Notes: generated from the letters alone by a model not told the origin. A stretch of 37,113 nt of DNA from Bacteroidales bacterium (GCA_014800785.1 JAAVFK010000018.1:166118-203230); one strand, 5' to 3'; positions 8,833-18,614 are shown, numbered from the stretch's first letter. Numbers and translations are program-made.

Positions 8833-9846
8833 ATGAAAAAAATCCATTTATGGCTGCTCGTAGTGATGAGCATATTCATCACTACTCTGACAGCCAATGC
8901 CGAAGTCCATTACGGCATTGTTATCGGTGATCTAAGTTACGATCTGGATGATGATTACCACACTGCCGCTGTTAGTACTCTTGAAAGCACAGCCATCGAA
9001 ACAGTAATTATCCCCTCAAACGTCTCCTATAAAGGACAAAGTTATGCAGTTACATTTTTAGATTGCGCCGCATTTGCAGAATGTAAAAGCTTGAAATCCG
9101 TCACAATTCCAAATGGGGTAAAAAGGATAGGAGATGGTTGTTTCCAGGATTGTGAGAATCTATCTTCCGTATCCTTGCCTGAAGGATTAAATAAACTTGA
9201 AAACGAAGTTTTCAGAGATTGTATAAACCTTTCATCCATCACATTTCCTGAAGATCTGACAGAAATAGGATTTGCGTGTTTCTGGTGTTGTTACAACCTG
9301 TCTTCCGTATACTTACCTGAGGGATTAAAGATAATTAGGGATGACGCTTTCCGAAATTGTAAAGGTTTGACATCCATTACGATTCCCCAAAATGTAACAG
9401 AAATAGAAGGATTCTGTTTCGGGGATTGTTCCAATCTGACTTCCGTTTCCTTACCTGAGGGATTGAATGAAATAGGCAGCGGAGCTTTTTATAATTGTTA
9501 TAAGTTGAACCGTGTAATTGCTAATAATCCGGTTCCTGCTATTATTACTGATTCCTCTTTCCCATTGGATATAGATTCAAAAACTGAATTTTTATATGTA
9601 CCGAAAGGATCCGTTGAGGCCTACGAATCATCGGACTGGAAATATTATTTTGAAAAAATCCTGGAGATAGACTCAGCCGAGGTTGAGGAGATCGGGGCCT
9701 GCCCGACCGGAATAAACTATTCGGAGCCATACGAAGTCTTCACTTTTGCCGGAGCTAAGGTGCACACAGATTTTGACTCACTCTCTCCGGGTATCTATAT
9801 CATCCACCAGGGTAATCTGACCGAGAAACTATCTGTCCACAACTGA
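8833..9846 (+). CDS. BspA-like leucine-rich repeat (LRR_5) secreted protein
   Basis: Signal peptide; repeats of 'LxSVxLPEGLxxIxxxxFxxCxxL'. Confidence 0.92.
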   Translation: MKKIHLWLLVVMSIFITTLTANAEVHYGIVIGDLSYDLDDDYHTAAVSTLESTAIETVIIPSNVSYKGQSYAVTFLDCAAFAECKSLKSVTIPNGVKRIGDGCFQDCENLSSVSLPEGLNKLENEVFRDCINLSSITFPEDLTEIGFACFWCCYNLSSVYLPEGLKIIRDDAFRNCKGLTSITIPQNVTEIEGFCFGDCSNLTSVSLPEGLNEIGSGAFYNCYKLNRVIANNPVPAIITDSSFPLDIDSKTEFLYVPKGSVEAYESSDWKYYFEKILEIDSAEVEEIGACPTGINYSEPYEVFTFAGAKVHTDFDSLSPGIYIIHQGNLTEKLSVHN

Positions 9847-9852
9847 CCATAA

Positions 9853-9982
9853 GTGCCTCGCGTCGCAGACGAATAAGGCAGAGAATCACGGGAGATGACG
9901 CAGGGAAGGGCTCCAACAGCAATTTGTAGTCGTCTCAATTTCCGGGGATCCATATTCCCGCATCGTCCTCGACGCGAGGCAC
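9853..9982. repeat. 130-bp element bounded by perfect 13-bp inverted repeats
   Basis: GTGCCTCGCGTCG (9853-9865) and CGACGCGAGGCAC (9970-9982); internal AGACGA/TCGTCT and CGGGGA/TTCCCG pairings. Confidence 0.7.
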
Positions 9983-10067
9983 CCCTATCCTGCTTTTCCC
10001 CGGATAGAACCGGGAAGGGATAACCTATATAACTGATATCAGACATATATATTTATCGTAAATCTTC

Positions 10068-10781
10068 ATGAAACGTTTTTTGTTTTTTTCGCTCTTGTTA
10101 TTGACATGCTCTTATGCGGTTGCTCAGGACCTCATTATTCTTCGTTCGGGCGAGGAGTGTGAGGGGAAAGTTACACAGGCAAGTCAAAACGCTGTCGTCG
10201 TCGAGTCTAAAAAAGGAGGGCTCTTTTCGAAGGAGGCCAAACAGGCGACTCTCGCTCCGTCTGATGTCTATATGATCAAATATAAGGAGCGGGGAAACAT
10301 CTATTTCAAGGAAGACGGCAAACGCGTCTCGGGCGAAAACCAGAAGCTGGACAAGTCAGCCGACATAATTTATCTAAAGGAGGGTAAGGAAATTCCGGCA
10401 TGGGACCTCACTTTTGATGCCGAGACGATTTCTTTCCGGACCTCAAAGGAGTCCAAAAAGGCCAAGTCGGCGACTGTCACCGTGGCCACACCCGAAGTAT
10501 TCATGATCAAGTATTCGGACGGCTCCAAGGATGTCATTAACGACATGAGCGCCCCGACGCCACCGACAGCAGACGCCTCCCTACGAAACGTTTCGACCGA
10601 CCCGCGATTCAAGGTGATATTCCACACCGTGAAGGCCGGAGACACGCTTTCGTCCATAGCCTCACAATATAATGTAAAAATCGAAGATCTTCGCGATTGG
10701 AACGATGTGGAGTCACACATCCGCTCCAACTCCCGTCTGAAGGTCGGGCAGGAATATATGATTCAACAACCTATTGAGTAA
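10068..10781 (+). CDS. Secreted protein with two tandem related domains and C-terminal LysM
   Basis: Signal peptide; repeated 'DLIILRSGEECEGKVTQ...VYMIKYKERGNIYF' / 'DIIYLKEGKEIPAWDLT...VFMIKYSDGSKDVI'; LysM 'IFHTVKAGDTLSSIASQYNVKIEDLRDWND...LKVGQEYMI'. Confidence 0.87.
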   Translation: MKRFLFFSLLLLTCSYAVAQDLIILRSGEECEGKVTQASQNAVVVESKKGGLFSKEAKQATLAPSDVYMIKYKERGNIYFKEDGKRVSGENQKLDKSADIIYLKEGKEIPAWDLTFDAETISFRTSKESKKAKSATVTVATPEVFMIKYSDGSKDVINDMSAPTPPTADASLRNVSTDPRFKVIFHTVKAGDTLSSIASQYNVKIEDLRDWNDVESHIRSNSRLKVGQEYMIQQPIE

Positions 10782-11653
10782 TGAAACGGTTCTTTCCTAT
10801 ATCAACTGTTCTTTGTCTTTTCCTTATCAATCTCATCACCGGCTGTGGCCAGTCGACCGATGAGGTGGCACGCATCATATCCGAACGTGACTCCTTGCGA
10901 CTCACGACCGAACGTCAGGAACGCCGGATGAAGAACCTTGACGACGTTCTTACAGCCGTCAACAACGGACTCGACTCGATAGCCCGCGGAGAAGACCTGA
11001 TTTTCATCTCATCTAAAAACGAGGGGGCTCCGAACCGCGACGATGCACTCAGGAATATAGACAATCTCTCAAAACTGATAGAGTACCAGAAACAACGGAT
11101 CGCCGACCTTGAGAAAAAGCTGGCCGTTTCTGAAGAACAAGACGGTGAGGACGAAAATCTGAAACGCACAATAGACCGGTTCAAAGCTCAACTGAGCGAG
11201 AAAGACCGGGAAATCGCCTCGCTCAAAAAACAACTCGAACAGAAAAATGTCGATATCGCCCAACTGAAAAACCAGGTGGGATCGCAAGCTCGTGCGATAG
11301 AGGAGCTCGACCGCCGCAATGCCTCTCAGACCGAAGCCTTGAAACGTCAGGACGCGATGCTTAACCAATGTTATGTCAAGGTGGGAGATAAAAAGACCCT
11401 TGAGAAGTCGGGAATTGTCAAAAAGGGGAAGATCGTAGCCCAGAACGCCCTCGACCGATCGAAATTCTCTAAGGTTGATATCCGCACGTTCACCGAGCTT
11501 GAGTTTGAAGCCAAGCGTCCGCGAATCCTCACCTCAATGCCCGCAAGCGCCTACGAACTGACATCAAACGGCAAAAATCACTATTTGCTCCGAATCACTA
11601 ATCCGGCCGAATTCTGGCGTATATCAAACTATCTGGTTATCCAGACAAACTGA
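10781..11653 (+). CDS. Coiled-coil lipoprotein, Cbp1-like (Bacteroidales collagen-binding adhesin family) by recall
   Basis: Lipobox ITGC; long coiled coil; C-terminal 'FSKVDIRTFTELEFEAKRPRILTSMPASAYEL...YLLRITNPAEFWRISNYLVIQ' is the family hallmark as I remember it; start overlaps previous stop (TAATG). Confidence 0.7.
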   Translation: MKRFFPISTVLCLFLINLITGCGQSTDEVARIISERDSLRLTTERQERRMKNLDDVLTAVNNGLDSIARGEDLIFISSKNEGAPNRDDALRNIDNLSKLIEYQKQRIADLEKKLAVSEEQDGEDENLKRTIDRFKAQLSEKDREIASLKKQLEQKNVDIAQLKNQVGSQARAIEELDRRNASQTEALKRQDAMLNQCYVKVGDKKTLEKSGIVKKGKIVAQNALDRSKFSKVDIRTFTELEFEAKRPRILTSMPASAYELTSNGKNHYLLRITNPAEFWRISNYLVIQTN

Positions 11654-11660
11654 CCCTCTC

Positions 11661-12917
11661 ATGAAAACAAACCGAACCGCCACCGAAATTATACCGATTC
11701 TTGCGTTCATCCTCTTCACTCTCCTCGGACAAGAAGTATCGGCAGAGAGCAGTGCTCATATCACGGACGTGATAGAGATGGAAAATCTCGTACGCGGTAT
11801 GGCCATAGAGTCTATAGAAAAAGAACACGGAAAAATCGAACCGCACATAGTCGAACGCGGTGAGACCTTGGAGTTTCTGGCGGCCCGATCGGGAGTTGAA
11901 GTCTGGGAACTGGAGTGTCTAAACCCGAATTTGACCGAACTCGCCACCGGAATGGAGATATTGATACCGGTTTTTCCCGAGAGAAGTTTCAGGTATGAAA
12001 ACCGGCTTGTCTCCTCAAATCCAATGTATAGTGAAGCCGAATCTCTGATAAAAGCCGAAGCGTGGAAGAAAGCCGGTAAAGTCCTCGATCAGATCCTGAA
12101 AACAGAGGACACCCTGACCGGATATTACATGAGGGGCATCACAAACTACAACTCGGGGAAATTCAAAAAGGCCGGTGAGGATTTCACCCATGTCGCTGCC
12201 CTCGACACGTACTCGCTTTATCCCGACGCCACAGATATGGCACAGCAATCCTATCAGGCATGGGAACGTAAGAAAGAGGAGCGTGGACAATTGTGGGGGC
12301 AGATTTTTCAAGGCATCGCGCAGGCAGGCCTTGTCGCTTTAAATACCTACGCTCAGGTGAAACAAGCCGAAAATTTTTCCAAATCATCGTCAGGCGGATC
12401 ATCTACTCCGGGCGGAGATTACCAAAATGTATATCAGGCTCTGATGTTCAAGACAATCAATGACGTCCAACGTCAGGAACAGGATTACCGGAATGTATAT
12501 CAGGCTCTGATGGCCAAGACAGTCAACGATGTCCAACGTCAGGAACTGGAAGAGTACGAGATGTTTCGGCAGAATAGTCTTCGATGGAGTGGTGAAGACA
12601 TATCGCTTGAGGAGTTCCGGATGCTTAAAGCGCAGGCGATGGCGATGAGTCAGTATGAAGATTCAGGAAGCTACGATACGCCATCAACCACAACAAGTAA
12701 CAGTGGGTCGAATAACAGCTATTTTGATAAATATGGAGACAAGCAATGTCACATATGTCACGGTCGCGGTATATGCCCGACATGTAACGGACACGGAGTC
12801 TACACATCAGGATCCGGATTTTCAGCAGAATGTCCGAATTGTCTTATAGAAGGCGGACGCCGCACCGGCAAATGCTCGCGGTGTCAGGGCCGAGGCACGG
12901 TCTACGGTATACGATAG
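11661..12917 (+). CDS. LysM + TPR + DnaJ-type CxxCxGxG zinc-finger protein
   Basis: LysM 'HIVERGETLEFLAARSGVEVWELECLNPNLTELATGMEILIPV'; TPR 'GYYMRGITNYNSGKFKKAGEDFTHVAAL'; C-term CHICHGRGICPTCNGHG...CPNC...CSRCQGRGTVYG. Confidence 0.85.
   Translation: MKTNRTATEIIPILAFILFTLLGQEVSAESSAHITDVIEMENLVRGMAIESIEKEHGKIEPHIVERGETLEFLAARSGVEVWELECLNPNLTELATGMEILIPVFPERSFRYENRLVSSNPMYSEAESLIKAEAWKKAGKVLDQILKTEDTLTGYYMRGITNYNSGKFKKAGEDFTHVAALDTYSLYPDATDMAQQSYQAWERKKEERGQLWGQIFQGIAQAGLVALNTYAQVKQAENFSKSSSGGSSTPGGDYQNVYQALMFKTINDVQRQEQDYRNVYQALMAKTVNDVQRQELEEYEMFRQNSLRWSGEDISLEEFRMLKAQAMAMSQYEDSGSYDTPSTTTSNSGSNNSYFDKYGDKQCHICHGRGICPTCNGHGVYTSGSGFSAECPNCLIEGGRRTGKCSRCQGRGTVYGIR
12417..12548 (+). repeat. 66-bp in-frame tandem duplication (2 copies)
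   Basis: GATTACC(A/G)(A/G)AATGTATATCAGGCTCTGATG... repeated with 66-bp period; encodes DY(Q/R)NVYQALM(F/A)KT(I/V)NDVQRQE twice. Confidence 0.92.
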
Positions 12918-12984
12918 AAACCGCACGGATATGATCTGAGAATAATTGACGGGCATTTAATTTCCGTATTACGCAAATGTTTCG

Positions 12985-12992
12985 TAATTTTG
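12985..12992 (+). promoter_or_regulatory. Candidate -7 element upstream of purC
   Basis: TAATTTTG 36 bp before ATG; -33 element not clearly matched. Confidence 0.5.
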
Positions 12993-13027
12993 CAGGTGAA
13001 AACTATCCCTAACACGCCAGTATTCTT

Positions 13028-13996
13028 ATGGAAGCAAATCCTGCAAGCCAGCCGGCTACTCTCTCCCAAACAGATTTCAAGTTCGATAACCAGCGTTCGC
13101 TCTACCACGGCAAGGTGCGCGACGTGTATGATATTGATGACCGTCTGATGGTTATGGTCGCTACCGACCGCATCTCGGCTTTCGATGTCGTCCTCCCGAA
13201 GGGAATCCCCTTCAAGGGTCAGGTGCTCAACCAGATCGCAGAGTATTTCCTGGATGCAACTTCCGATATCGTCCCCAACTGGAAACTGGCTGTTCCCGAT
13301 CCGATGGTCACCATCGGCATCAAATGTGAGCCTCTCAAGATCGAAATGATCGTCCGCGGCTATCTGGCCGGTTCCGCATGGCGCGACTATAAGGCCGGCG
13401 CCCGCGAAATCTGCGGCGTCCGCCTCCCCGACGGCCTGCGCGAGAACGAGAAGCTTCCCCACCCCATCCTCACCCCGACAACCAAGGCCGACGCCGGCCA
13501 CGACGAGAATATCTCGCGCGAGGAAATCATCGCACGCGGAATCGTCCCCGAAGAGGTTTACAAACAGGTTGAGGAATATGCGCTGGCCCTCTTCAAACGC
13601 GGTTCGGAAATGGCAGCCGAACGCGGACTCATCCTCGTCGACACCAAATATGAGTTCGGTCTCCATGACGGCAAGGTGATCCTCATCGACGAGATCCACA
13701 CCCCCGACTCTTCGCGCTACTTCTATGCCGACGGCTATCAGGAGCGCTTCGAAAAGGGCGAGGAACAGCGTCAGCTGTCGAAAGAGTTCGTGCGCCAGTG
13801 GCTGATCGCCAACGGCTTCATGGGCCGCACCGGCGAGACCGTCCCCGAGATGACTCCCGAGTACTGCAATGAGGTTTCCGAGCGATATATCGAGCTGTAT
13901 GAGCACATCACGGGCCGCAAGTTCGAACGCGCCCCGTCTGATGACCTTCAGCACCGCCTCGAGACCAACATCGAAAAGTCTCTCAAAACCCTCTGA
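13028..13996 (+). CDS. purC: Phosphoribosylaminoimidazolesuccinocarboxamide (SAICAR) synthase
   Basis: [78 protein letters not shown]. Confidence 0.97.
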   Translation: MEANPASQPATLSQTDFKFDNQRSLYHGKVRDVYDIDDRLMVMVATDRISAFDVVLPKGIPFKGQVLNQIAEYFLDATSDIVPNWKLAVPDPMVTIGIKCEPLKIEMIVRGYLAGSAWRDYKAGAREICGVRLPDGLRENEKLPHPILTPTTKADAGHDENISREEIIARGIVPEEVYKQVEEYALALFKRGSEMAAERGLILVDTKYEFGLHDGKVILIDEIHTPDSSRYFYADGYQERFEKGEEQRQLSKEFVRQWLIANGFMGRTGETVPEMTPEYCNEVSERYIELYEHITGRKFERAPSDDLQHRLETNIEKSLKTL

Positions 13997-14009
13997 CCTG
14001 AAAAGATTG

Positions 14010-14043
14010 AAAAAGGCAAGCCGCTTTTTCGGCTTGCCTTTTT
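14010..14043. terminator. Rho-independent terminator after purC
   Basis: AAAAAGGCAAGCC / GGCTTGCCTTTTT perfect 13-bp arms around GCTTTTTC. Confidence 0.92.
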
Positions 14044-14098
14044 CGCAATGAAGCCGGACTCCGGCCAAATCCCGGACACTCCAAAGACAATCCCCCCG

Positions 14099-15370
14099 AT
14101 GAAACAAACGATTCTGATCAAGGAGGCCCGCCATTATGCCACAGGCGAGGCGGTCGACGTGATAATCGCCGACGGCCAGGTGGCCGCGATGGCCTCGTCA
14201 CTGCCCGCTCCCGAAGGAGCGGCGGTTATCGACGCCCGCGGACTGACGCTCCTCCCCGGTCTGGTAGACCTCCATGTCCATTTCCGCGAACCGGGCTACT
14301 CGTACAAAGAGACAATCAAGACCGGTTCCGAAGCGGCCGCCCGCGGCGGCTTCACGACCGTCTGCACGATGCCGAACGTCAACCCGGTGCCCGATTCAGA
14401 CGAGGCGCTCTCAGTTCAGGAGAAGCTGATCTCCGACAACGCTCTGATTCAGGTCCTCCCCTACGCTTCGATCACACGCCGGCGCCTCGGCGAGGAGACT
14501 GTCGATTTCGCGGGACTCGCCCACAGAGTTGCCGGTTTCTCGGACGACGGGACAGGTGTCCAGTCGGAACAGGTGATGGCCGAAGCCATGAAAGGGATCG
14601 CCGCCACCGGCGCCCTGCTCGCCGCCCATTGTGAGGTCGAGTCGCTTCTCAACAAAGGCTATATCCATGACGGCGACTACGCCGCAGCACACGGCCACCG
14701 GGGAATCTGCAGCGAGAGCGAATGGAAAGAGGTCGAACGCGACATACGTCTGGCCGAAGAGTCGGGATGCCGTCTGCATATCTGCCACGTTTCGACCAAG
14801 GAGAGCGTCGATCTCGTCCGCGACGCCAAGTCGCGCGGAGTGAAAGTGACATGCGAGACGGGTCCCCACTATCTTTGGTTCACTGACGCCGACCTCCAGG
14901 AGGAAGGTCGTTTCAAGATGAACCCGCCGATACGCTCGGCCGCAGACCGCGAGGCGCTCCGCGCCGGTATCATCGACGGCACGGTGGACGCGATCGCCAC
15001 CGACCACGCACCCCATTCGGCCGAGGAAAAAAGCCGCGGACTGGAGAAGAGCGCGATGGGAGTCGTAGGCCTTGAGACCTCGTTCGGAGCGTCATACACC
15101 GCGATGGTGGTTCCGGGACTGATGACCCTCGACAAGCTTGTAGAGCGGATGTCGCTCACACCCAGATCACTTCTCGGGCTTCCCGACCCCTTCGAGACCG
15201 GATCGCCGGCCGATTTCGTTCTCGTCGACCTCGAAAGCAAATGGAGGGTCGAGCCCGCCGAGTTCGTCTCGATGGGCAAGGCGACACCTTTCGAAGGTCT
15301 CGCACTCCAAGGCGAAGTGGTGATGACAATCCACGACGGCGAGATCGTCTACAGCCGCAACGGACTTTAA
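14099..15370 (+). CDS. pyrC: Dihydroorotase
   Basis: GLVDLHVHFREPGYSYKETIKTGSEAAARGGFTTVCTMPN; ATDHAPHSAEEK. Start moved to MKQTILIKEARHYATGE. Confidence 0.95.
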   Translation: MKQTILIKEARHYATGEAVDVIIADGQVAAMASSLPAPEGAAVIDARGLTLLPGLVDLHVHFREPGYSYKETIKTGSEAAARGGFTTVCTMPNVNPVPDSDEALSVQEKLISDNALIQVLPYASITRRRLGEETVDFAGLAHRVAGFSDDGTGVQSEQVMAEAMKGIAATGALLAAHCEVESLLNKGYIHDGDYAAAHGHRGICSESEWKEVERDIRLAEESGCRLHICHVSTKESVDLVRDAKSRGVKVTCETGPHYLWFTDADLQEEGRFKMNPPIRSAADREALRAGIIDGTVDAIATDHAPHSAEEKSRGLEKSAMGVVGLETSFGASYTAMVVPGLMTLDKLVERMSLTPRSLLGLPDPFETGSPADFVLVDLESKWRVEPAEFVSMGKATPFEGLALQGEVVMTIHDGEIVYSRNGL

Positions 15371-15426
15371 GAGTACGCACACTCTAAGAATAAGCGCACT
15401 CTAAATTTATAAAAAGCTTTCAGTCA

Positions 15427-16170
15427 ATGAATATCCGCAACCTGTTCAAGGTAACCGAAAATATAAAAGTGGCCGAGAAGACCTGGAGAATGGTTCTCGA
15501 GGGCGACACGGAGTCAATCAAGGCTCCCGGCCAGTTTGTCAACCTCGAGGTGGAGGGCCACTTCCTCCGCCGCCCCATCTCGCTCTGCGACGCGGCCGAC
15601 GGCAAGATCACACTGCTCTATGACGTTGTCGGCGAGGGCACCCGCGAGATGAGCCGCTGGGAACCGGGTCACGTGACCGATGTCCTCACCGGCCTCGGCA
15701 ACGGCTTCAACCCCGACTGCGCGGCTGAGCGTCCGCTCCTTCTCGGCGGCGGTATCGGCGTCGCGCCCCTCCTTCTGCTCGCCCGTATCCTCGTGGCCAA
15801 TGGAAAGAGCCCGATCGCCGTTCTGGGCTTCAACAAGGCCGAGGACATAGTGCTGGCCGACGAGCTTCGTCTGGCCGGCGCCGAAGTGTATGTGGCCACA
15901 GCCGACGGATCGGCCGGAACCAAAGGATTCGTGACCGACGCTATCAAGGCCCACTGCCTCCCGACCGAATATTTCTATGCCTGCGGACCGATGCCGATGC
16001 TCAAGGCCCTCGCCCTCGGGATGGAGTGTCCCGGCGAGCTCAGCCTCGACGAACGCATGGCCTGCGGATTCGGCGTCTGCATGTGCTGTTCGATCAAGAC
16101 ACGCTCGGGCGCCAAGAGAATATGCAAGGACGGCCCCGTCTTTGCGAAAGAGGAACTCATTTTCGAATAA
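15427..16170 (+). CDS. pyrK: Dihydroorotate dehydrogenase electron-transfer subunit
   Basis: GQFVNLEVEGHFLRRPISLCD; YACGPMPMLKAL; [2Fe-2S] motif MACGFGVCMCCSIK. Confidence 0.95.
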   Translation: MNIRNLFKVTENIKVAEKTWRMVLEGDTESIKAPGQFVNLEVEGHFLRRPISLCDAADGKITLLYDVVGEGTREMSRWEPGHVTDVLTGLGNGFNPDCAAERPLLLGGGIGVAPLLLLARILVANGKSPIAVLGFNKAEDIVLADELRLAGAEVYVATADGSAGTKGFVTDAIKAHCLPTEYFYACGPMPMLKALALGMECPGELSLDERMACGFGVCMCCSIKTRSGAKRICKDGPVFAKEELIFE

Positions 16171-16229
16171 TCAGCGATTTATGCTTCGCCGCAACCTGCG
16201 TCGGAGCATTCCAAGCAACTTCCAGATAA

Positions 16230-17147
16230 ATGTCTGACAACAAAAAATATGATCTCAGCGTCGAGCTGAGCGGAGTGCGTCTCGACAACCCGGTGATTCC
16301 GGCCAGCGGATGTTTCGGCTACGGCTACGGAATGGCCGAGTATTATGACATCAACTGCCTCGGCTCGATCTCGTTCAAAGGCACCACCCGCGAACCGCGT
16401 TTCGGAAACCCGCTTCCCCGCGTGGCCGAGTGCGAGGCCGGACTGATCAACTCGGTCGGCCTGCAGAACCCGGGAATCCACGCGGTCATAGCCGAAGAGC
16501 TCCCGAAAATGCGCGCGGCTTTCCACAAGCCAATCATAGCCAACATCTCCGGATTCGCTATCGACGAGTATGTCGAGTGCTGTTCGCTGATCGACAAGGA
16601 AGAGCAGGTCGAAATCATCGAGCTCAACGTCAGCTGTCCCAACGTCCACGGCGGCGGAATGAGCTTCGGCACCTGCCCTGAATCGGTGGCCGAAGTGACC
16701 CGCGAGGTCAAGAAGGTGACGACCAAACCCCTTTATGTGAAGCTCACCCCGAACGTGACCGACATCGTGTCTATCGCCCGCGCGGCTGAAGAGGCCGGCG
16801 CCGACGGTCTCTGCCTGATCAACACGATGCTCGGAATGAGAATCGACCTCAAGACGCGCCGACCGGTGATCGCCAACGTGATGGGAGGCTTCTCGGGTCC
16901 CGCGATTTTCCCGGTGGCCCTGCGTATGGTCTGGCAGGTCAGCCACGCATGCTCGATCCCGGTGATCGGATGCGGCGGTGTGGCGACGGCAGCCAACGTG
17001 ATCGAAATGATGATGGCCGGCGCCAAGGCCGTGCAGGTCGGTGCTGAGAATCTTCGCAACCCCTACGCCTGCCGCGACATCATCGAGGCCCTTCCGGCCG
17101 AGATGGAACGGCTCGGAATCACCGCTCTCCGCGACCTGGCAATCTGA
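16230..17147 (+). CDS. pyrD: Dihydroorotate dehydrogenase catalytic subunit (class 1B)
   Basis: NPVIPASGCFGYG; ELNVSCPNVHGGGMSFG; VKLTPNVTDI; GCGGVATAANVIEMMMAGAKAVQVG. Confidence 0.96.
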   Translation: MSDNKKYDLSVELSGVRLDNPVIPASGCFGYGYGMAEYYDINCLGSISFKGTTREPRFGNPLPRVAECEAGLINSVGLQNPGIHAVIAEELPKMRAAFHKPIIANISGFAIDEYVECCSLIDKEEQVEIIELNVSCPNVHGGGMSFGTCPESVAEVTREVKKVTTKPLYVKLTPNVTDIVSIARAAEEAGADGLCLINTMLGMRIDLKTRRPVIANVMGGFSGPAIFPVALRMVWQVSHACSIPVIGCGGVATAANVIEMMMAGAKAVQVGAENLRNPYACRDIIEALPAEMERLGITALRDLAI

Positions 17148-17224
17148 ACCCGGAACGGAGTGACCCTTAATTGACCCGCGACAACAAAAAACAAATTCAA
17201 GAAATCCAAATTACCCCAAAATAT

Positions 17225-17929
17225 ATGCGCGACGTAATCATTGCATGCGATTTCCCTAACGCCGAGGAGACTCTCCGCTTCCTCGACAAGTTCAAGGACG
17301 AAGAGCGCAAGCCTTTCGTCAAAATCGGTATGGAGCTCTATTATGGAGCCGGCAACGAGATTGTCCGCGAGCTCAAGCGCCGCGGCCACAAGATCTTCCT
17401 CGACCTCAAGCTCCACGACATCCCCAACACGGTCAAGAAAGCCATGCGCGTTCTTTCGGCTCTCGATGTCGACATGACCAACGTCCACGCCGGAGGCGGT
17501 GTGGCAATGATGCGCGCCGCCATCGAGGGTCTGACCCGCGAGGATGGTTCGCGCCCGCGTCTGATCGCCGTCACCCAGCTGACCTCGACCTCACCCGAGA
17601 CTCTCAAGAACGAGCTTCTGATCGACACCCCGATGAACGATACGATCGCCCGCTACGCACTCAACGCACGCGAGGCCGGCCTCGACGGCGTGGTCTGCTC
17701 TCCGCTCGAAGGAGCTCTTGTCAAGGAGGCCTGCGGTCCCGAGTTCATGACCGTAACCCCCGGCATCCGCTTCGCCGACGCCAAGGCCGACGACCAGTGT
17801 CGCGTGACAACCCCGGCCCGCGCACGCGAGATCGGCTCAGACTATATCGTTGTCGGCCGTCCCATCACAGCAGCCGAGGATCCCGTAGCCGCCTACCGCC
17901 GCTGCGTAGCCGAATTCGTCGGCGAATGA
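17225..17929 (+). CDS. pyrF: Orotidine 5'-phosphate decarboxylase (short class-I type)
   Basis: [53 protein letters not shown]. Confidence 0.95.
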   Translation: MRDVIIACDFPNAEETLRFLDKFKDEERKPFVKIGMELYYGAGNEIVRELKRRGHKIFLDLKLHDIPNTVKKAMRVLSALDVDMTNVHAGGGVAMMRAAIEGLTREDGSRPRLIAVTQLTSTSPETLKNELLIDTPMNDTIARYALNAREAGLDGVVCSPLEGALVKEACGPEFMTVTPGIRFADAKADDQCRVTTPARAREIGSDYIVVGRPITAAEDPVAAYRRCVAEFVGE

Positions 17930-17984
17930 TAATGAACTCAGTTTAAACGAGCTCAATAACATCACCAATCATCCCCTTATTATC

Positions 17985-18614
17985 ATGCAGAAAGAAATAG
18001 CCAACCAGCTTCTCAAGATACAGGCCGTCTTCCTCCGTCCCGACGAGCCTTTCACCTGGGCTTCGGGTATCCAGAGCCCCATCTATTGCGACAACCGTCT
18101 TATCCTCACCTCTCCCGAGGCCCGCGATATTGTCGAGAGCGCCATCGCACGCACGATCGCACGCCTCTATCCCCAGACCGAGGTTATCATGGGCACCAGC
18201 ACCGCCGGCATCGCGCACGCGGCTATCGCCGCCCACAAGCTCGGTCTGCCGATGGGCTACGTCCGCGGCTCGGCCAAGGACCACGGTCGCGGAAACCAGA
18301 TCGAAGGCCGTCTTGAAAAAGGACAGAAAGTCGTTGTAGTCGAAGATCTCATCTCGACCGCCGGTAGCTGTATCGAGGTTGTTGAGGCACTCCGCGCCGC
18401 CGGTGCCGAAGTGCTCGGAGTAGTGTCTATCTTCACCTACGGTATGAAGAAAGGACTTGACCGCCTGAAAGCAGCCGAAGTCGAGAACACCTCGCTCTCA
18501 AACCTCGACGCTCTCGTGGAGGTAGCAGCCGAACAGGGATACATCGCCCCCGAAGACAAAGGCCGTCTGCTGAAATTCCGCGACAATCCGTCCGATCCCT
18601 CCTGGCGCGACTGA
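17985..18614 (+). CDS. pyrE: Orotate phosphoribosyltransferase
   Basis: FTWASGIQSPIYCDNRLILTSPEARD; VVVVEDLISTAGS. Confidence 0.96.
   Translation: MQKEIANQLLKIQAVFLRPDEPFTWASGIQSPIYCDNRLILTSPEARDIVESAIARTIARLYPQTEVIMGTSTAGIAHAAIAAHKLGLPMGYVRGSAKDHGRGNQIEGRLEKGQKVVVVEDLISTAGSCIEVVEALRAAGAEVLGVVSIFTYGMKKGLDRLKAAEVENTSLSNLDALVEVAAEQGYIAPEDKGRLLKFRDNPSDPSWRD

Noticed and set aside
9853-9982. Calling the 130-bp element a transposon/MITE
   Set aside because: No target-site duplication, no second copy in the window and no transposase.
10899-11368. Antisense ORFs across the coiled-coil lipoprotein
   Set aside because: Mirror ORFs of a charged coiled-coil gene with no independent support.
2623-11653. 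Functional link between the collagen-like run in the regulator and the Cbp1-like (collagen-binding) lipoprotein
   Set aside because: Coincidental wording. The regulator run is intracellular/periplasmic in origin, the adhesin function is only recalled, and nothing in the sequence connects them.
12902-14134. 410-aa minus-strand ORF over purC
   Set aside because: Antisense shadow of purC, which has unmistakable SAICAR synthetase motifs.
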